Position numbers and translations under genes: made by a program. A stretch of DNA of 64,000 bases from Microbacterium arborescens (GTDB taxonomy: Bacteria; Actinomycetota; Actinomycetes; Actinomycetales; Microbacteriaceae). This document shows, piece after piece, positions 55,960-63,824 of the stretch. The notes beneath the pieces are model-generated. The model made no database searches, was not told where the DNA came from, and saw only the letters and a program-made list of their open reading frames with translations. The first letter of the stretch is position 1. Each line of letters opens with the position of its first letter. The stretch is taken from assembly GCA_003339645.1 (NCBI GenBank), contig QNUV01000099.1, positions 434,001 through 498,000 of the forward strand, in the 5' to 3' direction.

Positions 55960-56207
55960 CCGGCCCCGAAGACGCTCGAGACGAGGCGGCGCACGCCGAG
56001 CGCCCCTTGCGCATCGAGGTGCGCCGGGGCGCCCCGACGCCCGAGGAGCTCGCCGCCGTCATCGCGGTCGTGAGCGAGTCGTACGCCCAGGAGGCCGCCG
56101 AGGCTGTCGCCCCCGAGCCGGCACCCGAATCGGCGTGGCGGAGCTCGGCGCGCGCGCTGCGGACGCCGCTGCGCCGCGGCTTCGGCTGGGGCCGGTTCAC
56201 CGGCTGA
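55956..56207 (+). CDS. accE: Acyl-CoA carboxylase epsilon subunit
   Basis: 83 residues, GTG inside the accD stop. [21 protein letters not shown] and a C-terminal [21 protein letters not shown] are the usual ends of AccE, which binds the AccA-AccD complex. Confidence 0.88.
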   Translation: MTGPEDARDEAAHAERPLRIEVRRGAPTPEELAAVIAVVSESYAQEAAEAVAPEPAPESAWRSSARALRTPLRRGFGWGRFTG

Positions 56208-56299
56208 CGCGTCGGCCGGCCCGGTCCGCGCGGCCGCGGTTTTGTCCCCCGAAATACCTACAGACAGATCCGGCACGCTGTCGCAGACTTGATGTGCTG

Positions 56300-56373
56300 G
56301 AACGCTACTGCGTTCGGTCACCTCGGCGTCATGCCGGTGACTGCTGCGAGTCGGTTTTCGGGTAACCACTCGC
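56300..56373. other. Three consecutive stem-loops in the accE downstream gap
   Basis: Hairpin 1: GAACGC-TACT-GCGTTC, 56300-56315. Hairpin 2: GTCACC (bulge TC) GGC-GTCAT-GCC GGTGAC, 56317-56341. Hairpin 3: GCGAGT (bulge C) GGTT-loop-AACC ACTCGC, 56346-56373. Together with the terminator just after, four hairpins lie in 109 bases. Nothing coding is seen in 56208-56417. Could be a short structured RNA or a processed 3' end. Confidence 0.55.
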
Positions 56374-56375
56374 AT

Positions 56376-56408
56376 GGCGAGGGGCGGGCGGCTTCGCCGC
56401 CCCTCGCC
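56376..56408. terminator. Bidirectional terminator, 12-base stem
   Basis: GGCGAGGGGCGG and CCGCCCCTCGCC pair perfectly around GCGGCTTCG; an alternative inner GGGCGG/CCGCCC stem is also possible. It separates accE (+) from the membrane-protein gene (-). Confidence 0.8.
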
Positions 56409-56417
56409 CCCAGCACG

Positions 56418-57494
56418 TCAAGGACGCGGACGCGGGCGGGCGATCTCTCGCCAGAGGTCCACCGTCTCGTCGGACCCGTCGTCGTGGCGCGACCGCCCGA
56501 CCACTGTGACTGCCGTGTCGGGATGCGTCGAGGTACGGATGTAGAGGCGCTCCGACCGGACGCCCTCGAGCACCTCGGCGAGCTCGGCCCGGATGCCGGC
56601 GAGCTCCCGGTCATCGAGACCGTCGAGGCCGCCCTCGTCGAGGAACGTCACGTGGGAGCCGGCCCGGCGGACGTCCTCCAGGACGCGGCGCACGGCGTCA
56701 TCCAGCAGACGCGGCCCCCGCAGCTCATCGCGCAGGCGCCCCTCGGCGAGCCTGGCTTGCAGCCGCTCGTCGTCATCGAGGTCGCCGTCGGCCTTGATGG
56801 TTCGCGAGAGCACCGGCCCGGCCACGGCGAGCGCGCGCTGCACGCGCACCCGTCGCTCCCGTCGGCGTCCCTCCTGGGTCGCCAGCCACTCCGACGCCTC
56901 GCGCTGGAGCGCGGTCAGCTGCGCGGTCTCGACGGCCGCGCGGTCGATCAGGAGCACGATGACCTGGGCACCGCCCACCCAGAGCGCCGAGCCGACGGCG
57001 CCGAGAGAGAGGGTGGGCTCGGGTCCGATCCAGATCACCGACTGCAGGAAGAGCATCGCGATCCCCGACCACGCGACGATCGATCGCCGGCGGACCACGA
57101 GGATCGCCATCAAGGCCCCGAGGCCGCCGAGACTCCAGGTCGCGAAAGGCTGCAGCCGCCCCGCCTCCCCCGCGGCCCACCACGTGGCGGACGGGATCAC
57201 GACCGTCACGGCGAGGGCGAGCAGCGCGATCCACAGCGGCAGCGGCGCCGGACGGCTCATCCCCGCCGTCACGGCGCTGACCGCCGGAGCATCGGCGCCA
57301 GGGCGAGAGGGAACACCCATGGGCCGCGTCGGCCAGAAGATGCACATGCCGGTGACGGCAAGGTAGACGACGAGATTCAGAATCAAGACGGCGGGCACGT
57401 CGACCGGCCGGGTCCAGATCATCCCGCCCACCGCTAGATAGGCCGTGAACGCGACCCCGAGCGCCGAGAGCACCCAGCGCACCGAACGGTTCAT
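56418..57494 (-). CDS. Membrane protein of two-component module, no kinase motifs
   Basis: 358 residues, about six hydrophobic segments to residue 170, then a mainly helical cytoplasmic part with charged stretches (REASEWLATQEGRRRERRVR). No H-box and no N, G1 or G2 ATP-binding motifs were found. The ATG at 57494 overlaps the kinase stop as ATGA, so it is made with the kinase. It may be a sensor or decoy subunit; function unknown. Confidence 0.75.
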   Translation of the reverse strand: MNRSVRWVLSALGVAFTAYLAVGGMIWTRPVDVPAVLILNLVVYLAVTGMCIFWPTRPMGVPSRPGADAPAVSAVTAGMSRPAPLPLWIALLALAVTVVIPSATWWAAGEAGRLQPFATWSLGGLGALMAILVVRRRSIVAWSGIAMLFLQSVIWIGPEPTLSLGAVGSALWVGGAQVIVLLIDRAAVETAQLTALQREASEWLATQEGRRRERRVRVQRALAVAGPVLSRTIKADGDLDDDERLQARLAEGRLRDELRGPRLLDDAVRRVLEDVRRAGSHVTFLDEGGLDGLDDRELAGIRAELAEVLEGVRSERLYIRTSTHPDTAVTVVGRSRHDDGSDETVDLWREIARPRPRP

Positions 57495-58729
57495 GAGCGC
57501 TCCCGCCAGCTGATCGACACGGTCGTCCCCGACCCGTCGGAATCGACCGTGGCCACGCCTGCCACCGCGGCGACACGCGCGATGATCGAGGCTCGGATGC
57601 CGAGCCGGTCCTCGGCGACGCGGGCCGCCTCGAAGCCGGGGCCGTCGTCTCGGACCTCGATGCTCAAACCTGCCCCGTCTGCGCGGAACGACACCCGCAG
57701 GTTCGCCGCGCCGGCGTGTTCGACCGAGTTGGTGACCGCCTGGGCGGCCGCGAGCTGCAGCGCCCGCGCGACGCGACCCGGGACCGGCCGGGCGTCGGGC
57801 CGGACATCCTGGATCACCGCGGCAGCGGGGTGCAATCGCCGCACGGCTGCGTCGAGCTCCTCGCCGAGGACCGCGGCCGCCAATGGCGCATCCGGCCCCT
57901 CGCCCGCCTCCTGATCGACATTGGCGAGACGGGTGAGCGCGTCGCGGGCCATGGACACCGCGAGAGTGCGCTCGCGGTCGGTCTCGGCGCGTTCGGCCGC
58001 GATGAGGGCCGCCAGGACGCTGTCGTGCATGAGGGCCGCCACAGCGACGCGTTCCTTCTCGACCGCATCGGCGGCCGCCGCCTGCGCGAAGGAGCGGACG
58101 GCCCCCTCGCGCCCGCTGTCGATGCTGGCGGCGAGGGAGCGCAGAATCCACCCCACGACGATCAGGACGCTCGCGAGGATGATCGCGAACGCCGAGTCCA
58201 GCGCGACGTCCAGCACGGTAGCCGGCGTGAGCGGCAGCAAGGTCAGCCGCATCGCGCCGTACAGCAACGGGAGCAGGAAAGCCCACACGATCTGCCCCGC
58301 GAGCGGCATGCAGAAGACCGCGGCGACCGTCCCGACGTTGATGAGGAACCACAGCCAGGGCTGCTCGTCCACCGCCGCGGGGGTACGGGCTGCGAGCGGC
58401 CAGAGCAACGTCGCGATCGGGAAGACGCCGGCGAAGATGCCGGTGAAGACGCGGACGCCGCGCGATGTGATGAGCGAGACGCACATCAGCAGGAGCGAGC
58501 CGAGGACGGCGATCAGCAGCGCCGTGTTCCACGTCGAGTGCCCGACCGGGGCGCTCAGGGCACCCACGAGCGCCTGGATGCCGATGACGGCGCTCCCCGC
58601 CCCGACGACGATGCCCAGGATGCGGTCGATGCGCGACTGCGTGAATCGTTGCGTCTGCGCCAGCGCCTCGCGGAACTCCGCGGGCCGGCGGGGACGCGGG
58701 ATGCCGGCGCCCGCGGGCTCAGCGGGCAT
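57491..58729 (-). CDS. Sensor histidine kinase (LiaS/NarX-like, HisKA_3 type)
   Basis: 412 residues. About six hydrophobic helices precede the dimerisation helix with the candidate His in VAVAALMHDSVLAAL, then an ATPase with ARALQLAAAQAVTNSVEHAG (N-box), RDDGPGF (G1) and a late SDGSGTTVSISW. The start at 58729 is preferred over 58765, which lies deeper in the regulator gene. It overlaps the response-regulator end by 11 bases. Signal unknown. Confidence 0.85.
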   Translation of the reverse strand: MPAEPAGAGIPRPRRPAEFREALAQTQRFTQSRIDRILGIVVGAGSAVIGIQALVGALSAPVGHSTWNTALLIAVLGSLLLMCVSLITSRGVRVFTGIFAGVFPIATLLWPLAARTPAAVDEQPWLWFLINVGTVAAVFCMPLAGQIVWAFLLPLLYGAMRLTLLPLTPATVLDVALDSAFAIILASVLIVVGWILRSLAASIDSGREGAVRSFAQAAAADAVEKERVAVAALMHDSVLAALIAAERAETDRERTLAVSMARDALTRLANVDQEAGEGPDAPLAAAVLGEELDAAVRRLHPAAAVIQDVRPDARPVPGRVARALQLAAAQAVTNSVEHAGAANLRVSFRADGAGLSIEVRDDGPGFEAARVAEDRLGIRASIIARVAAVAGVATVDSDGSGTTVSISWRERS

Positions 58730-59375
58730 CGGAGGCTTCGGCGACGAGACCGTCTTCCATCGCACGGCGGAGAAGATCGACCTTGGTGGGCGCGGGACGA
58801 CCGACCTCGACGTACTTCACCCGAACGCGGGTGATGTTCTCCTTGGCGGTGGAATACGCGATCCCCAGGCGCTCGGCCACGGCCTTGAGCGGAAGGCCCG
58901 CGGCGTACAGGCGCAGAACGTCGCGCTCCCGCGCAGAGAGCTGGGCATCGGCGAACGCACGGTCGCCGTCGACGGCACTCGCCCACTCGACGTTGTCGAG
59001 GTGCTCGCCGCGCGCGACCGTCCGGATCGCCGAGACGACGTCGTCGGCGCGCGCCGACTTGCTGATGATGCCGAGCGCTCCGGCCGAGAGCGCCTCGCGC
59101 ACCGCGGCCGGACGGTCAGCGACGCTGTGGATGATCACCTGCGAGCCGTTCCACACGAGTTGCGCGACGTTCTCGGACACCGTCGCGCCGTCACCGAGCA
59201 TGAGGTCGAGGACGACGACATCCGCGGGTGTCTCACCCGTGTCCTTGCGCCATCGCAGGTACTCGGCGACGGTGCTGCCGGTGAAGACGACCTCGCCGAC
59301 TCCCGCACGGGAACAGGCGGCGGCGAGCCCGAGTCGGACCGACTCGTGATCGTCGATGAGTGCCACCCGTGTCAT
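58719..59375 (-). CDS. LuxR/NarL-type response regulator (alternative separate reading)
   Basis: If translated alone from the ATG at 59375, this is a normal 218-residue regulator: TRVALIDDHESVRLGL, Asp57 in VVVLDLMLGDG, and HTH LSARERDVLRLYAAGLPLKAV. The ribosome-binding site is weak, so coupling with, or fusion to, the upstream methyltransferase is plausible. Its kinase partner is the next gene. Confidence 0.65.
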   Translation of the reverse strand: MTRVALIDDHESVRLGLAAACSRAGVGEVVFTGSTVAEYLRWRKDTGETPADVVVLDLMLGDGATVSENVAQLVWNGSQVIIHSVADRPAAVREALSAGALGIISKSARADDVVSAIRTVARGEHLDNVEWASAVDGDRAFADAQLSARERDVLRLYAAGLPLKAVAERLGIAYSTAKENITRVRVKYVEVGRPAPTKVDLLRRAMEDGLVAEASDAR

Positions 59376-60680
59376 GCGCTCAGCCCAGGACAGTGGACCC
59401 TCGTCGGTGAGTACCGCGACCGCCTCCATGTGGTGCGAGTTGGGGAACAGGTCCAGCCCCTCCAGCGACACGGGTGTGTAACCGCCCGCGCGGAGCATGC
59501 CGAGATCGCGCGCGAGCGCGACCGGATCGCACGCGACGTAGACGAGCGTCCCGGGGCGCAGCCGCAGCAGGGAGTCGACGACCTCACGTCCGGCTCCCGA
59601 TCGCGGCGGGTCGAGCACGGTCACTCCGGCGCGCAACCGGGCGCGCTCGGCGTTCGAAGCCGTCTGCTCGGTCCGGAGCAGCCAGCGGTCGACGCGACCC
59701 GTCTCCGCGCGCGCCCCCACCCACTCGGCCAGGTTCTCGCCGGCATGGTCGGTGGCACGCGGATCGGACTCGACGCTCGTGATGCGGGTAGCGGGACCAC
59801 CGAGCTCGGCGACGGATGCGGCGAGCAGGCCGACGCCGCCGTACAGGTCGAGGTGCCACGCGTCGGGATCGACCGTGTCGCGCCCCGCCGCGCGCAGCCC
59901 GCCGTGGACCGCATCCCGCAGCGCCACCGGCGCGAGCCGGTGCACCTGCCAGAAGCCGCCGGCGTCCACGCGGAAGTCCCGGTCACCGACCCGCTCGGTC
60001 ACGACCTCGCGCAGAGCCGACTCCACGGTCGGCCGCGGTCCGCCTCGGCCCCGTCGGCGGGGGGTCTCGGGCCGAGGAAGAGCGCGCACGCGCCCGTCGG
60101 CGGGCTGAACGAGATCGAGGCGGCCGGGCGCGGCCGAGCGACCGCCCGTGACCGCTTCGGCGATCGCGGGCGTGGCGAGCGGCAGATCGTCGACCTCGAC
60201 GACGCGGTGAGACCGTGCCGCGAACGGTCCGATGCGTCCCTCGTCATCGACGTGCAGGCTGACGCGTGTACGCCATCCGGTGCCGTCGGCGGTCTCGTCG
60301 GCACCGGCGCTCGCCACCACGACGTCGCTGTCGACGCCGCCGAAGCGCTGCAGCGCATCACGCAGGACGCGCTGCTTGAGCTCGCGCTGGTGCGTGAGCT
60401 CGATGTGCCCGAAGTCGGCTCCGCCCGGCCGGCTCTCCGGGGCGGTGCCGATGTCGGCCGGAGACCAGACGTGAGGTCGCCGATGCGGCGACGCCTCGAG
60501 CACCTCGAGCGCCTCGGCACGCCAGAAGGACGACTTCGCGGTGTCGGTCAGCCGCGCACGCACCCTCTCTCCGGGGATCGCGTCGGGGACGAAGACGACG
60601 CGGCCTTCGTGACGGGCGACGAAGACGCCGCCGTGGGCGACGTCGGTGACGTCGAGATCGAGAAGGTCGCCGGACTGCAT
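58719..60680 (-). CDS. RNA methyltransferase (TrmA/RumA family) in frame with response regulator
   Basis: One reading frame of 653 residues without a stop. Residues 1-435: N-terminal TRAM domain (SGDLLDLDVTDVAHGG), SAM-binding DLYGGVGLLAASVAEL, then LDPPRSGAGREVVDSLL and VYVACDP with the catalytic Cys, ending PNSHHMEAVAVL, where family members normally stop. Residues 436-653: a complete receiver plus LuxR-type HTH regulator. The two halves are otherwise ordinary separate genes. Either a natural fusion or a one-base error near the join (another frame ends in TGA at 59372, overlapping the regulator ATG as ATGA). Start at 60680 by homology. Confidence 0.75.
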   Translation of the reverse strand: MQSGDLLDLDVTDVAHGGVFVARHEGRVVFVPDAIPGERVRARLTDTAKSSFWRAEALEVLEASPHRRPHVWSPADIGTAPESRPGGADFGHIELTHQRELKQRVLRDALQRFGGVDSDVVVASAGADETADGTGWRTRVSLHVDDEGRIGPFAARSHRVVEVDDLPLATPAIAEAVTGGRSAAPGRLDLVQPADGRVRALPRPETPRRRGRGGPRPTVESALREVVTERVGDRDFRVDAGGFWQVHRLAPVALRDAVHGGLRAAGRDTVDPDAWHLDLYGGVGLLAASVAELGGPATRITSVESDPRATDHAGENLAEWVGARAETGRVDRWLLRTEQTASNAERARLRAGVTVLDPPRSGAGREVVDSLLRLRPGTLVYVACDPVALARDLGMLRAGGYTPVSLEGLDLFPNSHHMEAVAVLTDEGPLSWAERMTRVALIDDHESVRLGLAAACSRAGVGEVVFTGSTVAEYLRWRKDTGETPADVVVLDLMLGDGATVSENVAQLVWNGSQVIIHSVADRPAAVREALSAGALGIISKSARADDVVSAIRTVARGEHLDNVEWASAVDGDRAFADAQLSARERDVLRLYAAGLPLKAVAERLGIAYSTAKENITRVRVKYVEVGRPAPTKVDLLRRAMEDGLVAEASDAR

Positions 60681-60711
60681 CCCACGATGCTCGCACACGC
60701 GCGCCCGCGGG

Positions 60712-60717
60712 TAGCGT
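60712..60717 (+). promoter_or_regulatory. -10 element TAGCGT of maf
   Basis: TAGCGT ends seven bases before the ATG at 60725, which is why 60725 is preferred to the GTG at 60716. Confidence 0.55.
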
Positions 60718-60724
60718 GAACGGC

Positions 60725-61381
60725 ATGCGCGTGTGCCTGGCCTCGACGTCCCCCGCTCGTCTCATGCTCCTGCGTCAGGCCGGCATCGAACCGGCCACCC
60801 GGGCGCCCGAGGTCGATGAGGAGGCCGTCGTCGCCGCGCTCGAGGCCGCGGAGGGCCGGGTCCTGCCGCCGGAGGAGCACGTCCTGGTGCTCGCTCGGCG
60901 CAAGGCGGCCGACGTGGTCGCGACGCTCGCACGAGACGAGCCCGACTTCGACGGCATCGTCATCGGGGGCGACTCGATGTTCGCCTTCGACGGCGAGGTG
61001 CTCGGCAAGCCGCTGCGGCCGGCGGTCGCGACCGAGCGGTGGGAGCGGATGCGCGGCGGCACCGGAATCCTCCACTCCGGGCACTCCGTCTTCCGTGTTC
61101 GTCCGGGAGCCGCCCCGCGCGAGGCCCACGCGGTCGCCGAGGCGGCCGTCACCTTCGCCGACGACATCTCGTCCGACGAGATCGCGGCCTACGTCGCGAC
61201 CGGCGAGCCGCTGCAGGTCGCCGGCGCATTCACCGTCGACAGCCTCGGCGGCGCCTTCATCACGCGGGTCGAGGGCGATCCCTCGACGGTGGTGGGGATG
61301 TCGTTGTCGACGCTGCGCCTGCTCGTCCGCGAGCTCGACGTGGCCTGGACCGACCTCTGGAGCAGGCCCCGCACGGTTTGA
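60725..61381 (+). CDS. maf: Maf-like nucleoside triphosphate pyrophosphatase
   Basis: 218 residues. Starts MRVCLASTSPARLMLLRQAG with the family's N-terminal loop; GGDSMFAFDGEVLGKP is the second motif. Hydrolyses non-canonical NTPs to monophosphates. Located between the methyltransferase and accA3, as in other actinobacteria. Confidence 0.92.
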   Translation: MRVCLASTSPARLMLLRQAGIEPATRAPEVDEEAVVAALEAAEGRVLPPEEHVLVLARRKAADVVATLARDEPDFDGIVIGGDSMFAFDGEVLGKPLRPAVATERWERMRGGTGILHSGHSVFRVRPGAAPREAHAVAEAAVTFADDISSDEIAAYVATGEPLQVAGAFTVDSLGGAFITRVEGDPSTVVGMSLSTLRLLVRELDVAWTDLWSRPRTV

Positions 61382-61421
61382 CCGCTACACCCGTTTCGTA
61401 GGCATCCGCCCACGTTCAATC

Positions 61422-61442
61422 GATCACTTTGTGCGAGTGATC
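61422..61442. promoter_or_regulatory. Perfect palindrome upstream of accA3
   Basis: GATCACT-N7-AGTGATC, 37 bases upstream of the accA3 ATG and just upstream of its -35 region. A symmetrical 7-7-7 layout suggests a dimeric repressor or activator site. No regulator can be assigned. Confidence 0.6.
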
Positions 61443-61466
61443 CAAAAGACGAGCGCCCGCGCTCGC

Positions 61467-61472
61467 TAGGCT
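61467..61472 (+). promoter_or_regulatory. -10 element TAGGCT of accA3
   Basis: TAGGCT ends seven bases before the ATG at 61480; leaderless pattern. Confidence 0.6.
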
Positions 61473-61479
61473 GGCATTC

Positions 61480-63246
61480 ATGCCTGAGATCGCCAAGGTC
61501 CTGATCGCGAACCGCGGCGAGATCGCCGTCCGAATCGTGCGCGCCGCCCGAGACAGCGGGAAGGCGTCGGTCGCCGTCTACGCCGACCAGGATCGCGACG
61601 CGCTCCACGCCCGCCTCGCCGACGAGGCGTACGCCCTCGAGGGCTCGACGAGCGCCGAGACCTACCTCTCCATCGAGAAGATCCTCTCGGTCGCTCGCCG
61701 CTCCGGCGCCGACGCCGTGCACCCCGGTTACGGCTTCCTCGCTGAGAACGCCGAGTTCGCCCGCGCCGTCATCGGCGCCGGCCTCACCTGGATCGGCCCC
61801 TCCCCCGAGGCGATCGAGGCCCTCGGTGACAAGGTCACCGCCCGGCACGTCGCCGAGAAGGTCGGCGCTCCCCTCGCCCCCGGCACCCCCGGGCCGGTCG
61901 ACGGGGCCGACGAGGTCATCGCCTTCGCGAACGAGTTCGGCCTGCCCATCGCCATCAAGGCCGCCTACGGCGGCGGCGGGCGTGGCCTGAAGGTCGCGCG
62001 CGAGCTCGACGAGGTCGCCGAACTGTTCGAGTCGGCCACCCGCGAGGCGATCGCCGCGTTCGGCCGTGGTGAGTGCTTCGTCGAGAAGTACCTCGACAAG
62101 CCGCGCCATGTCGAGACGCAGTGCCTCGCCGACGCCGCCGGCAACGTCGTCGTCGTCTCCACGCGAGACTGCTCGCTGCAGCGACGCCACCAGAAGCTCG
62201 TCGAAGAGGCGCCCGCGCCCTTCCTCACGGCCGAGCAGAACGACATCCTCTACTCCGCCTCGAAGGCCATCCTGCGCGAGGTCGGCTATGTCGGGGCCGG
62301 AACCTGCGAGTTCCTCATCGGCGCCGACGGAACGATCTCGTTCCTCGAGGTCAACACCCGCCTGCAGGTCGAGCACCCCGTGTCCGAAGAGGTCACCGGC
62401 ATCGACCTCGTCCGCGAGCAGTTCCGCATCGCCGAGGGCGGCACGCTCGACTACGACGACCCGGCCCCGGTCGGCCACTCGATCGAGTTCCGCATCAACG
62501 GCGAGGACCCCGGGCGCAACTTCCTGCCGCAGCCGGGCCGCATCCACGTCTTCAAGACGTTCGGCGGTCCCGGCATCCGTCTTGACTCCGGTGTCACGGC
62601 CGGCGACTCGGTCTCCGGCGCCTTCGACTCGATGCTCGGCAAGATCATCGTGACGGGCCGCACCCGCGAGGAGGCTCTCGAGCGGTCGCGCCGGGCACTC
62701 GACGAGTTCGAGGTCGCCGGCATGCCCACCGTGCTTCCCTTCCACCGCCGGGTCGTGCGCGAGCCCGCCTTCACGGCGGAGGACGGCACGTTCGGCGTGT
62801 TCACGCGATGGATCGAGACCGAGTTCGTCAACGACATCCCGGCCTGGGACGGCGAACTGGAGGCTCCCGCAGAGCCGAGCGGCCGCCACACGGTGGTCGT
62901 GGAGGTCGCCGGCAAACGCCTCGAGGTGAGCCTCCCCGATCGCGTCGCATCGCCGCCGGTCGCGGTCGGCCGTCCCGCTCAGGTACCGCCGTCGCGCCGA
63001 TCGCACGCCGCGAGCGCCAGCGCTGCGGCATCCGGAGACGCCGTGAAGTCGCCGATGCAGGCGACGGTCGTCAAGGTCGCCGTCGAGGCCGGCCAGCAGG
63101 TCGTCAAAGGCGACCTCGTGGTCGTCCTCGAGGCGATGAAGATGGAGCAGCCCATCCAGGCGCACAAGGACGGCGTGGTCGGCGCGATCGACGCAACACC
63201 CGGCACCACGGTCGGCGCGGGTCACCCCCTGCTCACGATCTCCTGA
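61480..63246 (+). CDS. accA3: Acyl-CoA carboxylase alpha subunit (biotin carboxylase + BCCP)
   Basis: 588 residues. Biotin carboxylase from residue 1 ([20 protein letters not shown]), ATP-grasp loop [26 protein letters not shown] in the active site, then a linker and a biotin carboxyl carrier domain with EAMKM; the biotinyl Lys is residue 554. Forms the holoenzyme with AccD and AccE; BirA adds the biotin. Regulation may involve the palindrome at 61422. Confidence 0.96.
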   Translation: MPEIAKVLIANRGEIAVRIVRAARDSGKASVAVYADQDRDALHARLADEAYALEGSTSAETYLSIEKILSVARRSGADAVHPGYGFLAENAEFARAVIGAGLTWIGPSPEAIEALGDKVTARHVAEKVGAPLAPGTPGPVDGADEVIAFANEFGLPIAIKAAYGGGGRGLKVARELDEVAELFESATREAIAAFGRGECFVEKYLDKPRHVETQCLADAAGNVVVVSTRDCSLQRRHQKLVEEAPAPFLTAEQNDILYSASKAILREVGYVGAGTCEFLIGADGTISFLEVNTRLQVEHPVSEEVTGIDLVREQFRIAEGGTLDYDDPAPVGHSIEFRINGEDPGRNFLPQPGRIHVFKTFGGPGIRLDSGVTAGDSVSGAFDSMLGKIIVTGRTREEALERSRRALDEFEVAGMPTVLPFHRRVVREPAFTAEDGTFGVFTRWIETEFVNDIPAWDGELEAPAEPSGRHTVVVEVAGKRLEVSLPDRVASPPVAVGRPAQVPPSRRSHAASASAAASGDAVKSPMQATVVKVAVEAGQQVVKGDLVVVLEAMKMEQPIQAHKDGVVGAIDATPGTTVGAGHPLLTIS

Positions 63247-63250
63247 GCCC

Positions 63251-63256
63251 TAGAGT
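63251..63256 (+). promoter_or_regulatory. -10 element TAGAGT of the lipoprotein gene
   Basis: TAGAGT lies five bases after the accA3 stop and six bases before the ATG at 63263. Confidence 0.5.
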
Positions 63257-63262
63257 GGGGGC

Positions 63263-63715
63263 ATGCACCGCCCTGTACGTGTTCTTCCCGTCGTCTGTCT
63301 GCTGGGGCTCGCTCTCGGGCTGAGCGCCTGCGCTTCCGACACGGTCGACCTCGCGGCGGCGGACGCGTGGCTCGCCTCGGTCGCGGCCGAACCAGCCGGC
63401 GCGGATGTCGGCATCGGCGCGGCGAGCGGTCGCACGATGCCGTTCGAGAACTCCGGTGACCGGAGCGCAGGCGTCATCCTGACGCTCGCCGAGCCGGCTC
63501 CGGCGAGTGCGGTCGAGGTGCGGTGTTTCGGCGGTCACACCGCGACGGTGTCCGTGGAGGCTTCGACGACGTCCGGCTCGCGCGGCGTGGAGACGAGCAT
63601 CGATTGCGACGAGAAGCCGCACTCTCTCGAGCTCGTCGACGCCACCCGCACCACAGCCGTCAGGATTGCCGTCCGCGCCGAACCGGAGACGCGCTACTAC
63701 GCCGATGTGAGGTGA
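63263..63715 (+). CDS. Putative lipoprotein, uncharacterised
   Basis: 150 residues. Type II signal peptide with lipobox LSAC, lipidated Cys23. The mature part has a Thr/Ser-rich beta-like domain and two Cys in its second half (RCFGG and SIDCDEK) that may pair. No family was recognised. It follows accA3 by 16 bases but has its own -10 box. Confidence 0.75.
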   Translation: MHRPVRVLPVVCLLGLALGLSACASDTVDLAAADAWLASVAAEPAGADVGIGAASGRTMPFENSGDRSAGVILTLAEPAPASAVEVRCFGGHTATVSVEASTTSGSRGVETSIDCDEKPHSLELVDATRTTAVRIAVRAEPETRYYADVR

Positions 63716-63731
63716 CACGGCGACGCATCGT

Positions 63732-63820
63732 CGCGCGTGCGCGTCGGAGAGAGGCGCGAAAATCGGAGCGATCGCCAGGATCACTCCGATTTTCGCGCGA
63801 TTCTCCGACGCTCGCGCGCG
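63732..63820. terminator. Long three-part hairpin, probable bidirectional terminator
   Basis: Inner stem of 15 perfect pairs, GCGCGAAAATCGGAG with CTCCGATTTTCGCGC (63754-63768 / 63784-63798); 3x3 internal loop; middle stem of 10 pairs GCGTCGGAGA with TCTCCGACGC; outer stem of eight pairs. About 33 pairs overall, far more than a normal terminator, between two convergent genes. Confidence 0.7.
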
Positions 63821-63824
63821 CGGC

